From: Bacteroidota bacterium
GTDB taxonomy: Bacteria; Bacteroidota; Bacteroidia; Bacteroidales; UBA1402
NCBI GenBank assembly: GCA_030706285.1
Contig: JAUZOU010000042.1
Location: 1-13,056, forward strand
Length of the DNA stretch: 13,056 nt
Direction of reading: 5' to 3'
Part shown: piece after piece, positions 6,501 through 12,597 of the stretch
Layout of the letters: each line of letters begins with the position of its first letter
Position numbering within the stretch: position 1 is the first letter of the stretch
Notes under the pieces: model-generated
The model's database searches: none
What the model saw: only the letters and a program-made list of their open reading frames with translations
What the model was told of the DNA's origin: nothing
Made by a program: the position numbers and the translations under genes

Positions 6501-8991
6501 AACTAACGGATGATTTCGATGAATTGAGCTTCGGTATGAGCATCAGCATCCATTCGGTGTTGTTGCCGGAAACCCATGACTTATCGTCATACATACGGCT
6601 GTCGGCTGTCAGTGCATCAGCTCCCAGTACTTTGTTGGTCACAGCATTCGTCAGGGTAATGATACCGCTGCCTTTTTGCTGGAATGTCCATTTCGCTTCA
6701 TTGGAGGTTACACCGAATTCGGTATCCCATCCGCTGGAAGCAATTTTCCTCATAGCGCGATAGGCCGTATCCTGCATAAGGTAATACGTTGTATCGGTTG
6801 TTGAGGATGGATTGGTCCGGCGAAGGATGAAACGTTGGGCATTCAGGTCCTTAGCCGTAGTCAGAGCTGGGTACAGTTTGCTTGAATGATTACCGATAAC
6901 GAGACCGCTGGCTTTATGCTTGATGTAATATCTGGTATAAGGTGCCACAACGGTGACGTTGACAGTATCGAGATAGTTAGCAGCTGCTTTACTCGAGAAG
7001 ACCAACGTGCCTGTTGTCCCTGCAGCTGCAGTGGAAGAAACACTTACCGTGAGGGCTCCGCTTACAAAATCAGCGACACCATAAGCTGTTTTATTAACTT
7101 TCAAACCGGCTGAGGGGGTGATGTAAAGGGAATCAATCGTATTGTTGACGGAAAGAACTGTCAACGGATAGGTTGTTCCATTGTTTTCAACCTCGGTGGC
7201 TTGTTCGTAAATTGAAACAGTCGGCCCTGTATAGGTAAAAGGTATGGAATCGGTCAGTGTGCCGCTTGTCAGATAAATTTTACCGCTAGTAATGGCTGTA
7301 GAATAGTCGATCGAAGCCGTGATAGTGTCACCATGGTTTGTCTCGCTTGCAGGAATATAGCTTTTATTCAAGATAACTCCTGCAGGAGCTGAGAGTTTAA
7401 TCGTATCGGTCAGCAGGTTACCGGCGATATATAGTTTTGCTGATTTGGCAACATCGGTGAAAGCCAAAGATGAGACATTTTTGGTGATCATCGGAGTGGT
7501 ACTTGCAACCAGATCCATATCGGCAAGACCGGCAATGGATGCTGTGTTCCCCTTCACGGTCAGATAGTAGACACCTGATCCTGTAGGATGAACAATGATG
7601 GTCTTTTTTTGGAACAGTTGTTTTGTAGCTGAACAGGGAAATGATGAAGAGGCAATGGTCGTCGTTCCCAGTTTGTCCGGACCGATGCCCAGGGTCAGTG
7701 TCGGAACGGTTGAATTGTTCACCCATGTATATTTGGTTGAGAATTCGTAGGTTTTATAGGCTTCCAGATAGAACGGATAACTGAAGATGGAATTTAGGTT
7801 TGTTCCGCCTGTTCCGTCCCACCGGACATAAAGATCACGTCCTTGCCAGACAGTTTTCGTTGTGCCTCCGTCAGTAGTGTAGAACCAACTGGTGTTGGTT
7901 ACATCATTGTACCGGCAATTACTGCCGCCGGTTTGGCCGAAGGCAGCGGTATTGGCTAAATTGCTGCAACCCCATCCCCAAAAGTAAGGTTCGGATCCTG
8001 CGCCTGTTTTGCCATCGGCATCCCAGGATGAAACCGGCATGAAGCTGGTTGCAATCTTATAGGATTTGGTGTTTAATGCGTCTTTGGATGTTGTGATCAT
8101 CGTATCGTTAAGAACCGTTACAGTAGGACTGAACGTACTGTTTGAGATAGTAGCGGCAGTCAGCGGAATAGCCGTCAACGATGCTCCGTAAGGTGCATAG
8201 AAACTATAACTCAACGAATCGGCATTGAACGCCGGTGTCAAAAAGCCGGCGGTATTGGTCAGATTGCCGATTCTGGCATCTGAATTTAAATTGGCATAGT
8301 TGGCGCCTGCGCTGATCGTTCCGTTCAATGCGTTCGCAGTAGCATCATGAGCAGTCGAGTCGTTGAAGCTGTAGCAGGCAACCAGATCCGGTTGGGCGGA
8401 AGGCACCAATGCGGAATCCCGGTATGTCAGGATCTGATCACGTGTCCTGGCTGATTTCCAGATACGTACGTTATCGATTAAGCCGTTGAATGTACGAGCT
8501 GCAACATCTACATCCAGACCAAGGGTCGGTCCTCCGGTTGATAAGGCAGCAAAGGCGGTGGTATGTTTCCCGGCATAGATGGTACTGTCGATTTCAACAA
8601 AGATGGAATCGGCAGTGACAGACACAGCCAGGTGCTGCCATTTCCCGACAGCTAGTTTTTTGGCAGAAGACAAAGTGATTGCATTTGATGTACCGAACAG
8701 GTCAAATCTCATTTCACCGGTGGTAGCATTGGCAAATTGCAAACTTGTCTTCTTGGTTCCTTTATCATAGAAGAAGCCACCATACGTTGTAATCGCGTTT
8801 GGTTTAACCCACATCTCAATGGTAAAGGGGTAAGCAGTAATGGCTGAACTCAGACTGGGAATGGTCATGGAACTAATTCCACTGGTTCCCGGCAGATTTA
8901 GCACACTTCCACTTTGAGCTTGCACTGTTTGAGTCTGAACAAAGGCAAAGAGCCCAAGCATCAGACCTAACAATCGTAGTTTTTTTCTCAT
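3526..8991 (-). CDS. Giant multidomain T9SS-secreted surface protein (LamG, beta-trefoil-like, FIVAR-like, CBM-like modules)
   Basis: An 1821-residue exported protein; no catalytic domain is recognised. Visible order: signal peptide 1-26 (ends VQAQ); LamG/concanavalin-A fold about 28-235 (FTIEMWVKP, GKWQHLAVSV, FNGLIDNVRIW); cadherin-like beta-sandwich 240-316; an unassigned Trp/Cys-containing module 318-497; Ig-like sandwiches 503-683; beta-trefoil (ricin-type)-like module 686-820 (YYIKHKASGLVIG, NKVLGAD); Hydin-like Ig module about 825-920; jelly-roll CBM-like module 940-1092 (NLIANPGFEEGLSAW); FIVAR-like helices 1094-1162; CBM-like A 1173-1316 and B 1320-1472; a double FIVAR-like helical region 1475-1601; CBM-like C 1613-1756; T9SS type A-like sorting domain about 1763-1821 (IYGANG, KGIYIVKTEGKTYRVAIK). 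The sorting domain predicts export across the outer membrane and surface attachment. The module set implies glycan binding or adhesion; the ligand is unknown. It is probably monocistronic: a long leader precedes it and its own terminator follows. Domain boundaries are approximate. Confidence 0.87.
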   Translation of the reverse strand: MRKKLRLLGLMLGLFAFVQTQTVQAQSGSVLNLPGTSGISSMTIPSLSSAITAYPFTIEMWVKPNAITTYGGFFYDKGTKKTSLQFANATTGEMRFDLFGTSNAITLSSAKKLAVGKWQHLAVSVTADSIFVEIDSTIYAGKHTTAFAALSTGGPTLGLDVDVAARTFNGLIDNVRIWKSARTRDQILTYRDSALVPSAQPDLVACYSFNDSTAHDATANALNGTISAGANYANLNSDARIGNLTNTAGFLTPAFNADSLSYSFYAPYGASLTAIPLTAATISNSTFSPTVTVLNDTMITTSKDALNTKSYKIATSFMPVSSWDADGKTGAGSEPYFWGWGCSNLANTAAFGQTGGSNCRYNDVTNTSWFYTTDGGTTKTVWQGRDLYVRWDGTGGTNLNSIFSYPFYLEAYKTYEFSTKYTWVNNSTVPTLTLGIGPDKLGTTTIASSSFPCSATKQLFQKKTIIVHPTGSGVYYLTVKGNTASIAGLADMDLVASTTPMITKNVSSLAFTDVAKSAKLYIAGNLLTDTIKLSAPAGVILNKSYIPASETNHGDTITASIDYSTAITSGKIYLTSGTLTDSIPFTYTGPTVSIYEQATEVENNGTTYPLTVLSVNNTIDSLYITPSAGLKVNKTAYGVADFVSGALTVSVSSTAAAGTTGTLVFSSKAAANYLDTVNVTVVAPYTRYYIKHKASGLVIGNHSSKLYPALTTAKDLNAQRFILRRTNPSSTTDTTYYLMQDTAYRAMRKIASSGWDTEFGVTSNEAKWTFQQKGSGIITLTNAVTNKVLGADALTADSRMYDDKSWVSGNNTEWMLMLIPKLNSSKSSVSSLTANVGQKDSATIKISGSNLAGDIAATISGANADQFTVKPSTIASTTGTVTDTTLTITYTPTAEGTHSAILTLSSPYAGNVAVKLTGTTTGVLQGDTVSQGNILYKITGSNLIANPGFEEGLSAWTNGVNAALSAAKFAIVDTGGINNSKYLVGTANTGIGGDGSIKTIFPVEKGKKYLLNYYVKYQDATLPDGSEPYLKASTTDTYGTETNVLIASSKVGGKGVWTRNAVAFIAQNNYLQIAFRWLGPNRYGFDAFTLNTVDSLGLDFSTLDAAIANAETYVALNYPGLTAFNTAIDAAKAAKSTITAVGGIDVAITALNKAIKIYKLSQSVNATSAQPLDVTFAVTNPSFEDGTTNGWTYTSGTGDVGAKPISNATYTMNPIDGNYLFNIWAGKTMDFFVQQEITDLPNGFYTLTACVGSDKGNTIKLFANTQELPVAASDSGNIYAVYDTLVNVFVGNHTLVIGAKSSTWFKVDNFRLTYVPSINYTSAIVNPTIEATGGNVVPQGWTINKGNGNTYTNTGQHWSGVTTNRYLDSWNGTVGSMIYHAEQLVDSIPNGVYSLKSAARSSGSKAYIFANGKSTEIINNFDQGGALGKGWNYTTVDSVVVMDNTILIGAETVTGWTGTWFSADDFSLQYFGEGTAAMYKPYLDSLIVKAKKFDLTTSPDGVDAVLTASITAAESATDILPAYATLKKAYNDAVNSVAPNAKFKALINEATALAGSTAYTGLATFNSAITAANVVYNGTTTLTADVVTATTTLKKAMFFYQITKPASVNAPADFNFAIENRSFETGTLDGWNISLGSGDVGSKLNSNSTYTMAPCDGNYVFNIWGGTTLPFFVEQTITDLPNGYYTMSALCASDASNTVTLYANGTEKACATSASGKNVAVRDSVSKFNITDGQLILGARSQTWFKADDFRLIYFGSELVGLNDPKAEIIVYSHDNRIFVQGASQYEIYGANGIRYEKNVPLQKGIYIVKTEGKTYRVAIK
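3724..4155 (-). repeat. CBM-like module C (internal repeat of module A)
   Basis: Encodes residues 1613-1756 of the giant protein. It aligns without gaps to module A at an offset of exactly 440 residues, with about half the positions identical by eye (76 of 142). Shared signatures include the N..SFE.G...GW start, GNY.FNIW, ITDLPNG.YT and a TWFK..DFRL.Y end. It immediately precedes the T9SS sorting domain. Confidence 0.85.
4576..5034 (-). repeat. CBM-like module B, diverged relative of A and C
   Basis: Encodes residues 1320-1472 of the giant protein, directly after module A. It keeps the family outline (VNPTIE...GW near the start, LVDSIPNGVYSL in the middle, TWFSADDFSLQYFG at the end) but differs strongly elsewhere, including an extra Trp/Asn-rich segment (1349-1372). 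Probably the same jelly-roll fold with a different binding face. Confidence 0.65.
5044..5475 (-). repeat. CBM-like module A (internal repeat of module C)
   Basis: Encodes residues 1173-1316 of the giant protein, between the first FIVAR-like helical segment and module B. It starts with TNPSFEDGTTNGW and ends with TWFKVDNFRLTYV; it is the gapless partner of module C. The duplicated unit seems to be helical spacer plus CBM-like domain, since FIVAR-like helices precede both A and C. Confidence 0.85.
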
Positions 8992-9058
8992 ATTGATTAA
9001 GATTAAGTGAATAAAATGTAGAAATCTTAAATTTGAACAATGTATAATGTGATAGGTA

Positions 9059-9079
9059 ATAAACGGTTCTACCGTTTAT
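9059..9079. promoter_or_regulatory. Perfect 9-bp inverted repeat, possible operator or leader hairpin
   Basis: The arms ATAAACGGT (9059-9067) and ACCGTTTAT (9071-9079) are exact reverse complements around a 3-nt centre TCT. No T-run follows on either strand, so it does not look like a terminator. It lies 68 bp upstream of the giant gene's start codon and could be a regulator-binding palindrome or a stem in the 5' leader. Confidence 0.45.
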
Positions 9080-9089
9080 GGCACAATGT

Positions 9090-9116
9090 CGGATCGGATG
9101 TATCATCTACGATCCG
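9090..9116. promoter_or_regulatory. Interrupted inverted repeat in the same leader
   Basis: CGGATCG (9090-9096) pairs with CGATCCG (9110-9116), and inside it GATG (9097-9100) pairs with CATC (9104-9107) around a TAT loop; a 2-nt TA bulge (9108-9109) separates the two stems. It sits 10 bp beyond the 9059-9079 dyad. This looks more like a folded RNA element than a simple protein site, but its function is unknown. Confidence 0.35.
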
Positions 9117-9313
9117 GATGGGGTGGGTTTGCCCACAGAACCTAATTGACATGTCGGCTCATATATGGGTGCCGATCAAATCAACTGTAACATAAAAAGA
9201 CTTAGGAATGATTTAATGTTGTTGTGTGTGCTTCATGCAAGGAGGTTTAGATTAGGTTTATAATGACAAAGAGTTGTTTTGGTATTTATTGGTTTCTTAT
9301 AATCAGTTTGAAA

Positions 9314-9349
9314 CCGGAATATATCGGACAACAGTCTGATATATTCCGG
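9314..9349 (-). terminator. Long hairpin after the 1003-residue LamG gene, probable terminator
   Basis: Arms of 16 nt (9314-9329 and 9334-9349) around an AACA loop pair along their whole length apart from one mismatched position (C-A on the minus strand). The outer stem is CCGGAATATATC with its complement. It begins 27 bp past the stop codon at 9377. The following minus-strand sequence, TTTCAAAC, has only a short U-run, so termination efficiency is uncertain. Confidence 0.6.
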
Positions 9350-9376
9350 ATCTAACAGATTAGTGAGAATGACTAA

Positions 9377-9835
9377 TCAACGCACAAACACCTTTGTTAC
9401 GTTGTGGTCGACTTTCACTAGATACAGGCCGCGGCTGATGGTGATGTCAGCCGGGTTGCTGATGCGGATCTGACGGCCGGTGAGATCAAACAGGCTGACT
9501 TTTTCGTTGCCTGTCAGTCCGTTTATCCGGATGCCATTAGCTGTCGAATAAATAGTAACAGCGGTGTTTTGGGCCGATTTCACAGAGGTAGGAATGTTCG
9601 GATTTTCAATCCAGGCAGTTTCCAGGGCATTGATGGTGGCGGCTACGTTCAGTTCGGAATTCTGAATCTGTTCGTCCGTCAAGGCTTTGTTGTAAATCCG
9701 GAAATCGTATAACAGTGCTTTTGACAGATAGGCATCTCCCACATACGGAGACCGTCCCAGCCAGTTGTAGTTTGTTCCGGTACGACCTGCTATTGGAAGC
9801 GTATTGGATGGTAGCCAAGTAATAGTATCACTGAT
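9377..9835 (-). repeat. Direct repeat copy 1: 3' end of the LamG protein gene
   Basis: These 459 bp align without gaps to 12598-13056 at a constant offset of 3221 bp. By eye about 28 positions differ (about 94% identity), and about half of the differences fall in the last 60 bp or so (toward 9835). It encodes the end of LamG3 plus the whole sorting domain. Confidence 0.92.
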
Positions 9836-12388
9836 GGTTGCAACCCCATCCAGATAAATGGTACCGATGGTATCTTTCTGAACGTAAGTCAGATTGTGCC
9901 AACCTCCCGTCGATGCAACGATGCCGACACTCACGGCTTGTTCGCTGCTGTAATAAGTCGGCGTGATGGACATCGTCTGACTTCTCAGACCTCCGAACAA
10001 ACAGCCATTCTTATCAGTACCAGTTTTTGAACTATTGGAAAAAGTCCATAGAAAATTACCGGCATTACCAAGCCAGGTATTGGCCTCATCTACTCTGAAA
10101 TAACAAGACATCGTGTAATCGGAAAGGTTGTAAAGGATCTTACCCATTTCGGCTCCCATATCAAAATAGGCTGTGCTGTCGGTCAGATCCAGTGTATGGA
10201 AAATGGTGCTTTCACCGATCGGACGTACGGTTGCATGGTTGACAAGTGCTCCTTTGAAATGCTTTTCAGCAACATCTGTCACTACCGTGTCCGATACATT
10301 GGCAAAATCATATTTTACCAGCAGGTTGCCGGTAAATCCTGTTCCATCGTTTGCCACAACCGTTGCCGGAAAGACCTTCGTGGTCTGTTGACCATTTTTG
10401 AATAAGATGGCAGTCAGAGTCACCTTGACCGGATAGATGTCAGGTCTGGTTACTTTACCTGTGGCATCGATGATAGCCGGATGGCTGGATTTCCACAAGA
10501 TGGTTATATCCGGATCTGTCGTACCTTTTGTAGGTAAGGTTATGTCTGTTTTTACAGCTGACAGGTCAGGTAATGTCAAGGCTCCTTTTTCAGTGGTCAA
10601 CTCAGGTAGAATGTAACAAGAATCTTCATTGAAAGCGTTGTTGAGTTTATCCAGTGTTTCCGAAACGTTGAGGCTATAGTTGATGTCATCGTACGTCATG
10701 GCATCTCTCCAAAGCTGGAAATCATACAGCAAGGTCTTTTGCAGATAGGTATCGGTGGTGTACGGAGAACGTCCCAGCCAATTGTAAAGTGTACCGGTAC
10801 GGCCTGCCTGATAAAGAGCGATGGACGGAATATTTGTCATTGTTCCGGAAGTCTTTTCTTGTCCGTCGATGAAGATGGTTCCGATTTCTCCTTTCTGGGT
10901 ATAAGCAAAATGGTGCCATTTTCCTTTTTCCGCATTGGCATTAACAGAAACTGTTTGATTTCCAAGAGTATTGTTCATTCTGGAAACGCTTTGGCCCATC
11001 GTTTTCAAACTACCGATGATGTAACCGGTCTTATCGTTGGTTGCATCGGCCGTATTGGATAATGTCCAGTAGAAATTGCCATCATTACTCAGACCTGCAT
11101 AGTCACCCTGAACGCGGAAATAACCGCAAATGGTGTAGTTATTCAGGGAATAGATGGCTTTACCAATATCGGTTCCCATATCCAAATAGCCTTTGCTAGA
11201 CCCAAGATCAAGCACATTGTACTGATCGGTTTTTCCAATGGTACGGATGGTGGCCTCATTCTTTAGCGTGGCGGTGAAGCCGTTTTCTGAAGCATCCTTG
11301 ACATTGACGACGCCATTATCCAGTGAGATATGATCGGTTGCAAAATCCCATTCTGCCAGTTGCATGGCGGCATCTACTTTCGCTTTAACGATGGCTGTGA
11401 AATTCTTTGTAAAGGTATAGGTGATGCCGTCCTCCATCATGGTCAACGTCGCTGTTAACTTGACTGTCGCATCGTATTGTTCAGGACGGTTCACATTTCC
11501 AAGCGTATCAATAACTGAGGCATTGGACGTAGTCCACCGGATGGTGACCCCACCTGATGTTGATGTCGGAAGTATCAGGTTGGATGTGACTTCTTTCAGA
11601 TTTCCCAGCGACAAGGTGCCGACGGCTGTTTTCAATTCGTTTGGAGTAGCACGGACATATGTTCCTCCGGTGATGATGCCATCATTTTTAGTAGAAGAAA
11701 GGTCGGTTGCGACTTTTGCCGAATCGTTAAAGTTCCAGTAACCGATGAGTCCTGGTTCAGATCCGGTCAGGGTTAGGTATTTGTTTGCTTCAAGTTCATC
11801 TTCAGTTCTGGCGACATTCCAGATACGGACTTCATCGATCAGTCCCTTGAAGGCTCTGTTGTCATTGCTGGCATTGGCACTGTCACGACCTATCCACATA
11901 TGGCCGGTAGAAAAATTATAAACCGGAATAGCGACATTTTCTGTTGTTTTATTGCCGTCGACATAGCAAGTCCGGCTGCTTTCGGTTATGACAATGGCAA
12001 TGTGATGCCAGTTGTTGAGGGTCAGGGTGTCGGAAATCAAACCATATCCGGATGTGTTGTTATTGACACGGATGGCATTTGGAGTGGCGTTCATTTGCCA
12101 GTTAGCGGCAAACTGAACGCCTGAATTGACGGAGGCATCAACACGATGATAGACAAGCCCTGCATATTGAACTTGCCTTTCTTTGATACTGACCCACATT
12201 TCTATGGTATAGGGCAATGTTGTCAAAGGGACACCGGAAATGTCAATATTGCTGTATGCTCCGTTATTGGTACTTGCGTTCGGACCTCCTGGTAAGCTTA
12301 TGGCATAGTTAATAGCCTGCAGGGAGTTGCCTGTAAGTTGCAACAAGAAGAAGGCTGATAGAATTAAAAGAAGTTTTCGTAGTTTCAT
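9377..12388 (-). CDS. T9SS-secreted protein with three LamG and two atrophied-Ig modules
   Basis: A 1003-residue exported protein with no recognised catalytic domain. Residues 1-25 form a signal peptide (MKLRK, hydrophobic core, SLQA). LamG1 spans about 26-245 (YTIEMWVSIKE, NNWHHIAIVI, FKGLIDEVRIW) and resembles the N-terminal LamG of the giant neighbour. An atrophied bacterial-Ig module (about 255-337; ITLP-type strand, IRWTTSNASVID, GNVNRP) leads into LamG2 (343-575). A second Ig module (about 600-682; ILWKSSHPAIID, GKVTRP) leads into LamG3 (688-917). A T9SS type A sorting domain ends the protein (about 940-1003; VSLFDLTGRQI, RGLYLVKVDHNVTKVFVR). LamG plus this Ig type is common in Bacteroidota surface glycan-binding proteins and beside GH43 domains, but no glycosidase is fused here. 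I infer surface adhesion or glycan binding. The 3' end is nearly identical to the truncated gene at the right edge. The gene lies between two hairpins, so it is probably transcribed alone. Confidence 0.88.
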   Translation of the reverse strand: MKLRKLLLILSAFFLLQLTGNSLQAINYAISLPGGPNASTNNGAYSNIDISGVPLTTLPYTIEMWVSIKERQVQYAGLVYHRVDASVNSGVQFAANWQMNATPNAIRVNNNTSGYGLISDTLTLNNWHHIAIVITESSRTCYVDGNKTTENVAIPVYNFSTGHMWIGRDSANASNDNRAFKGLIDEVRIWNVARTEDELEANKYLTLTGSEPGLIGYWNFNDSAKVATDLSSTKNDGIITGGTYVRATPNELKTAVGTLSLGNLKEVTSNLILPTSTSGGVTIRWTTSNASVIDTLGNVNRPEQYDATVKLTATLTMMEDGITYTFTKNFTAIVKAKVDAAMQLAEWDFATDHISLDNGVVNVKDASENGFTATLKNEATIRTIGKTDQYNVLDLGSSKGYLDMGTDIGKAIYSLNNYTICGYFRVQGDYAGLSNDGNFYWTLSNTADATNDKTGYIIGSLKTMGQSVSRMNNTLGNQTVSVNANAEKGKWHHFAYTQKGEIGTIFIDGQEKTSGTMTNIPSIALYQAGRTGTLYNWLGRSPYTTDTYLQKTLLYDFQLWRDAMTYDDINYSLNVSETLDKLNNAFNEDSCYILPELTTEKGALTLPDLSAVKTDITLPTKGTTDPDITILWKSSHPAIIDATGKVTRPDIYPVKVTLTAILFKNGQQTTKVFPATVVANDGTGFTGNLLVKYDFANVSDTVVTDVAEKHFKGALVNHATVRPIGESTIFHTLDLTDSTAYFDMGAEMGKILYNLSDYTMSCYFRVDEANTWLGNAGNFLWTFSNSSKTGTDKNGCLFGGLRSQTMSITPTYYSSEQAVSVGIVASTGGWHNLTYVQKDTIGTIYLDGVATISDTITWLPSNTLPIAGRTGTNYNWLGRSPYVGDAYLSKALLYDFRIYNKALTDEQIQNSELNVAATINALETAWIENPNIPTSVKSAQNTAVTIYSTANGIRINGLTGNEKVSLFDLTGRQIRISNPADITISRGLYLVKVDHNVTKVFVR
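9644..10327 (-). repeat. LamG3 module (internal repeat of LamG2)
   Basis: Encodes residues 688-915 of the 1003-residue protein. It matches LamG2 throughout, most clearly FDMGAEMGKILYNLSDYT with LDMGTDIGKAIYSLNNYT, IGTIYLDG with IGTIFIDG, and YNWLGRSPY followed by LLYDF in both. The Ig-plus-LamG unit is therefore an internal tandem duplication of about 345 residues. Confidence 0.8.
10664..11362 (-). repeat. LamG2 module (internal repeat of LamG3)
   Basis: Encodes residues 343-575 of the 1003-residue protein, following the first atrophied-Ig module. It is the partner of LamG3 (9644-10327). The loops between shared strands differ (for example 428-437 and 466-482), the kind of variation expected if ligand-contacting loops have diverged. 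Confidence 0.8.
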
Positions 12389-12493
12389 ACACGCATTAGA
12401 TTAGATAGTGGATTCAATAAGTTATAATCAGTTCGGCAGCAACATCTTATTTTACAGAAGGTGTTTTATTTTCCGATGACTAAAGACGAGCAC

Positions 12494-12509
12494 GTTTTAT
12501 CTATAAAAC
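12494..12509. promoter_or_regulatory. 16-bp AT-rich palindrome upstream of the 1003-residue gene
   Basis: GTTTTAT (12494-12500) and ATAAAAC (12503-12509) are exact inverted repeats around a 2-nt centre, 105 bp upstream of the start codon at 12388. The remaining leader (12389-12493) shows no clear TAnnTTTG box. A regulator-binding site is possible but unproven. Confidence 0.3.
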
Positions 12510-12523
12510 TGATTGACACTGAT

Positions 12524-12568
12524 TTCAGATAGTCGTTGTCTCAAGTTGGATGGCAACGACTATCTGAA
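12524..12568 (-). terminator. Hairpin after the truncated LamG paralogue, probable terminator
   Basis: A perfect 15-bp stem (12524-12538 with 12554-12568; arms begin TTCAGATAGTCG and end CGACTATCTGAA) closes a 15-nt loop. It starts 29 bp past the stop codon at 12598, almost the same spacing as the hairpin after the paralogue at 9377, although the sequences are unrelated. There is no U-run on the minus strand, so it may act as a 3'-end stabilising stem rather than a classical intrinsic terminator. Confidence 0.5.
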
Positions 12569-12597
12569 GTCTTTTCAGTTATAGAGATGTTTGTTTG

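Larger units (their letters stand above)
8992..9313. other. Non-coding leader of the giant surface-protein gene with four dyads
   Basis: Together with the hairpin at 9314-9349 this fills the 385-bp gap between the two surface-protein genes; I find no credible gene in it. It holds four inverted repeats in about 120 bp: 9059-9079, 9090-9116, 9123-9136 and 9154-9175. Immediately before the start codon, on the minus strand, is a tandem CTTAATCTTAAT. No exact TAnnTTTG box is visible; the nearest is TTGATTTG (9177-9184, minus strand), with 7 of 8 consensus positions. If transcription starts near there, the leader is about 180 nt and contains all four dyads. Confidence 0.5.

Noticed and set aside
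6326..6763. 145-codon plus-strand open frame, and similar ones at 3755, 5972, 6886, 10739, 11421 and 12595
   Set aside because: All are antisense to long genes with clear domain content, have low-complexity or unfamiliar translations, and are explained as shadows.
9086..9145. 19-codon plus-strand open frame in the giant gene's leader
   Set aside because: It is short, lies across the dyad cluster, and has no recognisable start context or product.
8992..9313. Riboswitch (cobalamin, TPP or similar) in the giant gene's leader
   Set aside because: The dyads are real, but I cannot see the conserved boxes of any class I know, and the downstream protein has no metabolic link.
9606..9818. Minus-strand 70-codon frame whose near twin occurs at 12827-13039
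   Set aside because: The apparent conservation is only a by-product of the 459-bp direct repeat that encodes the LamG protein C-terminus in another frame.
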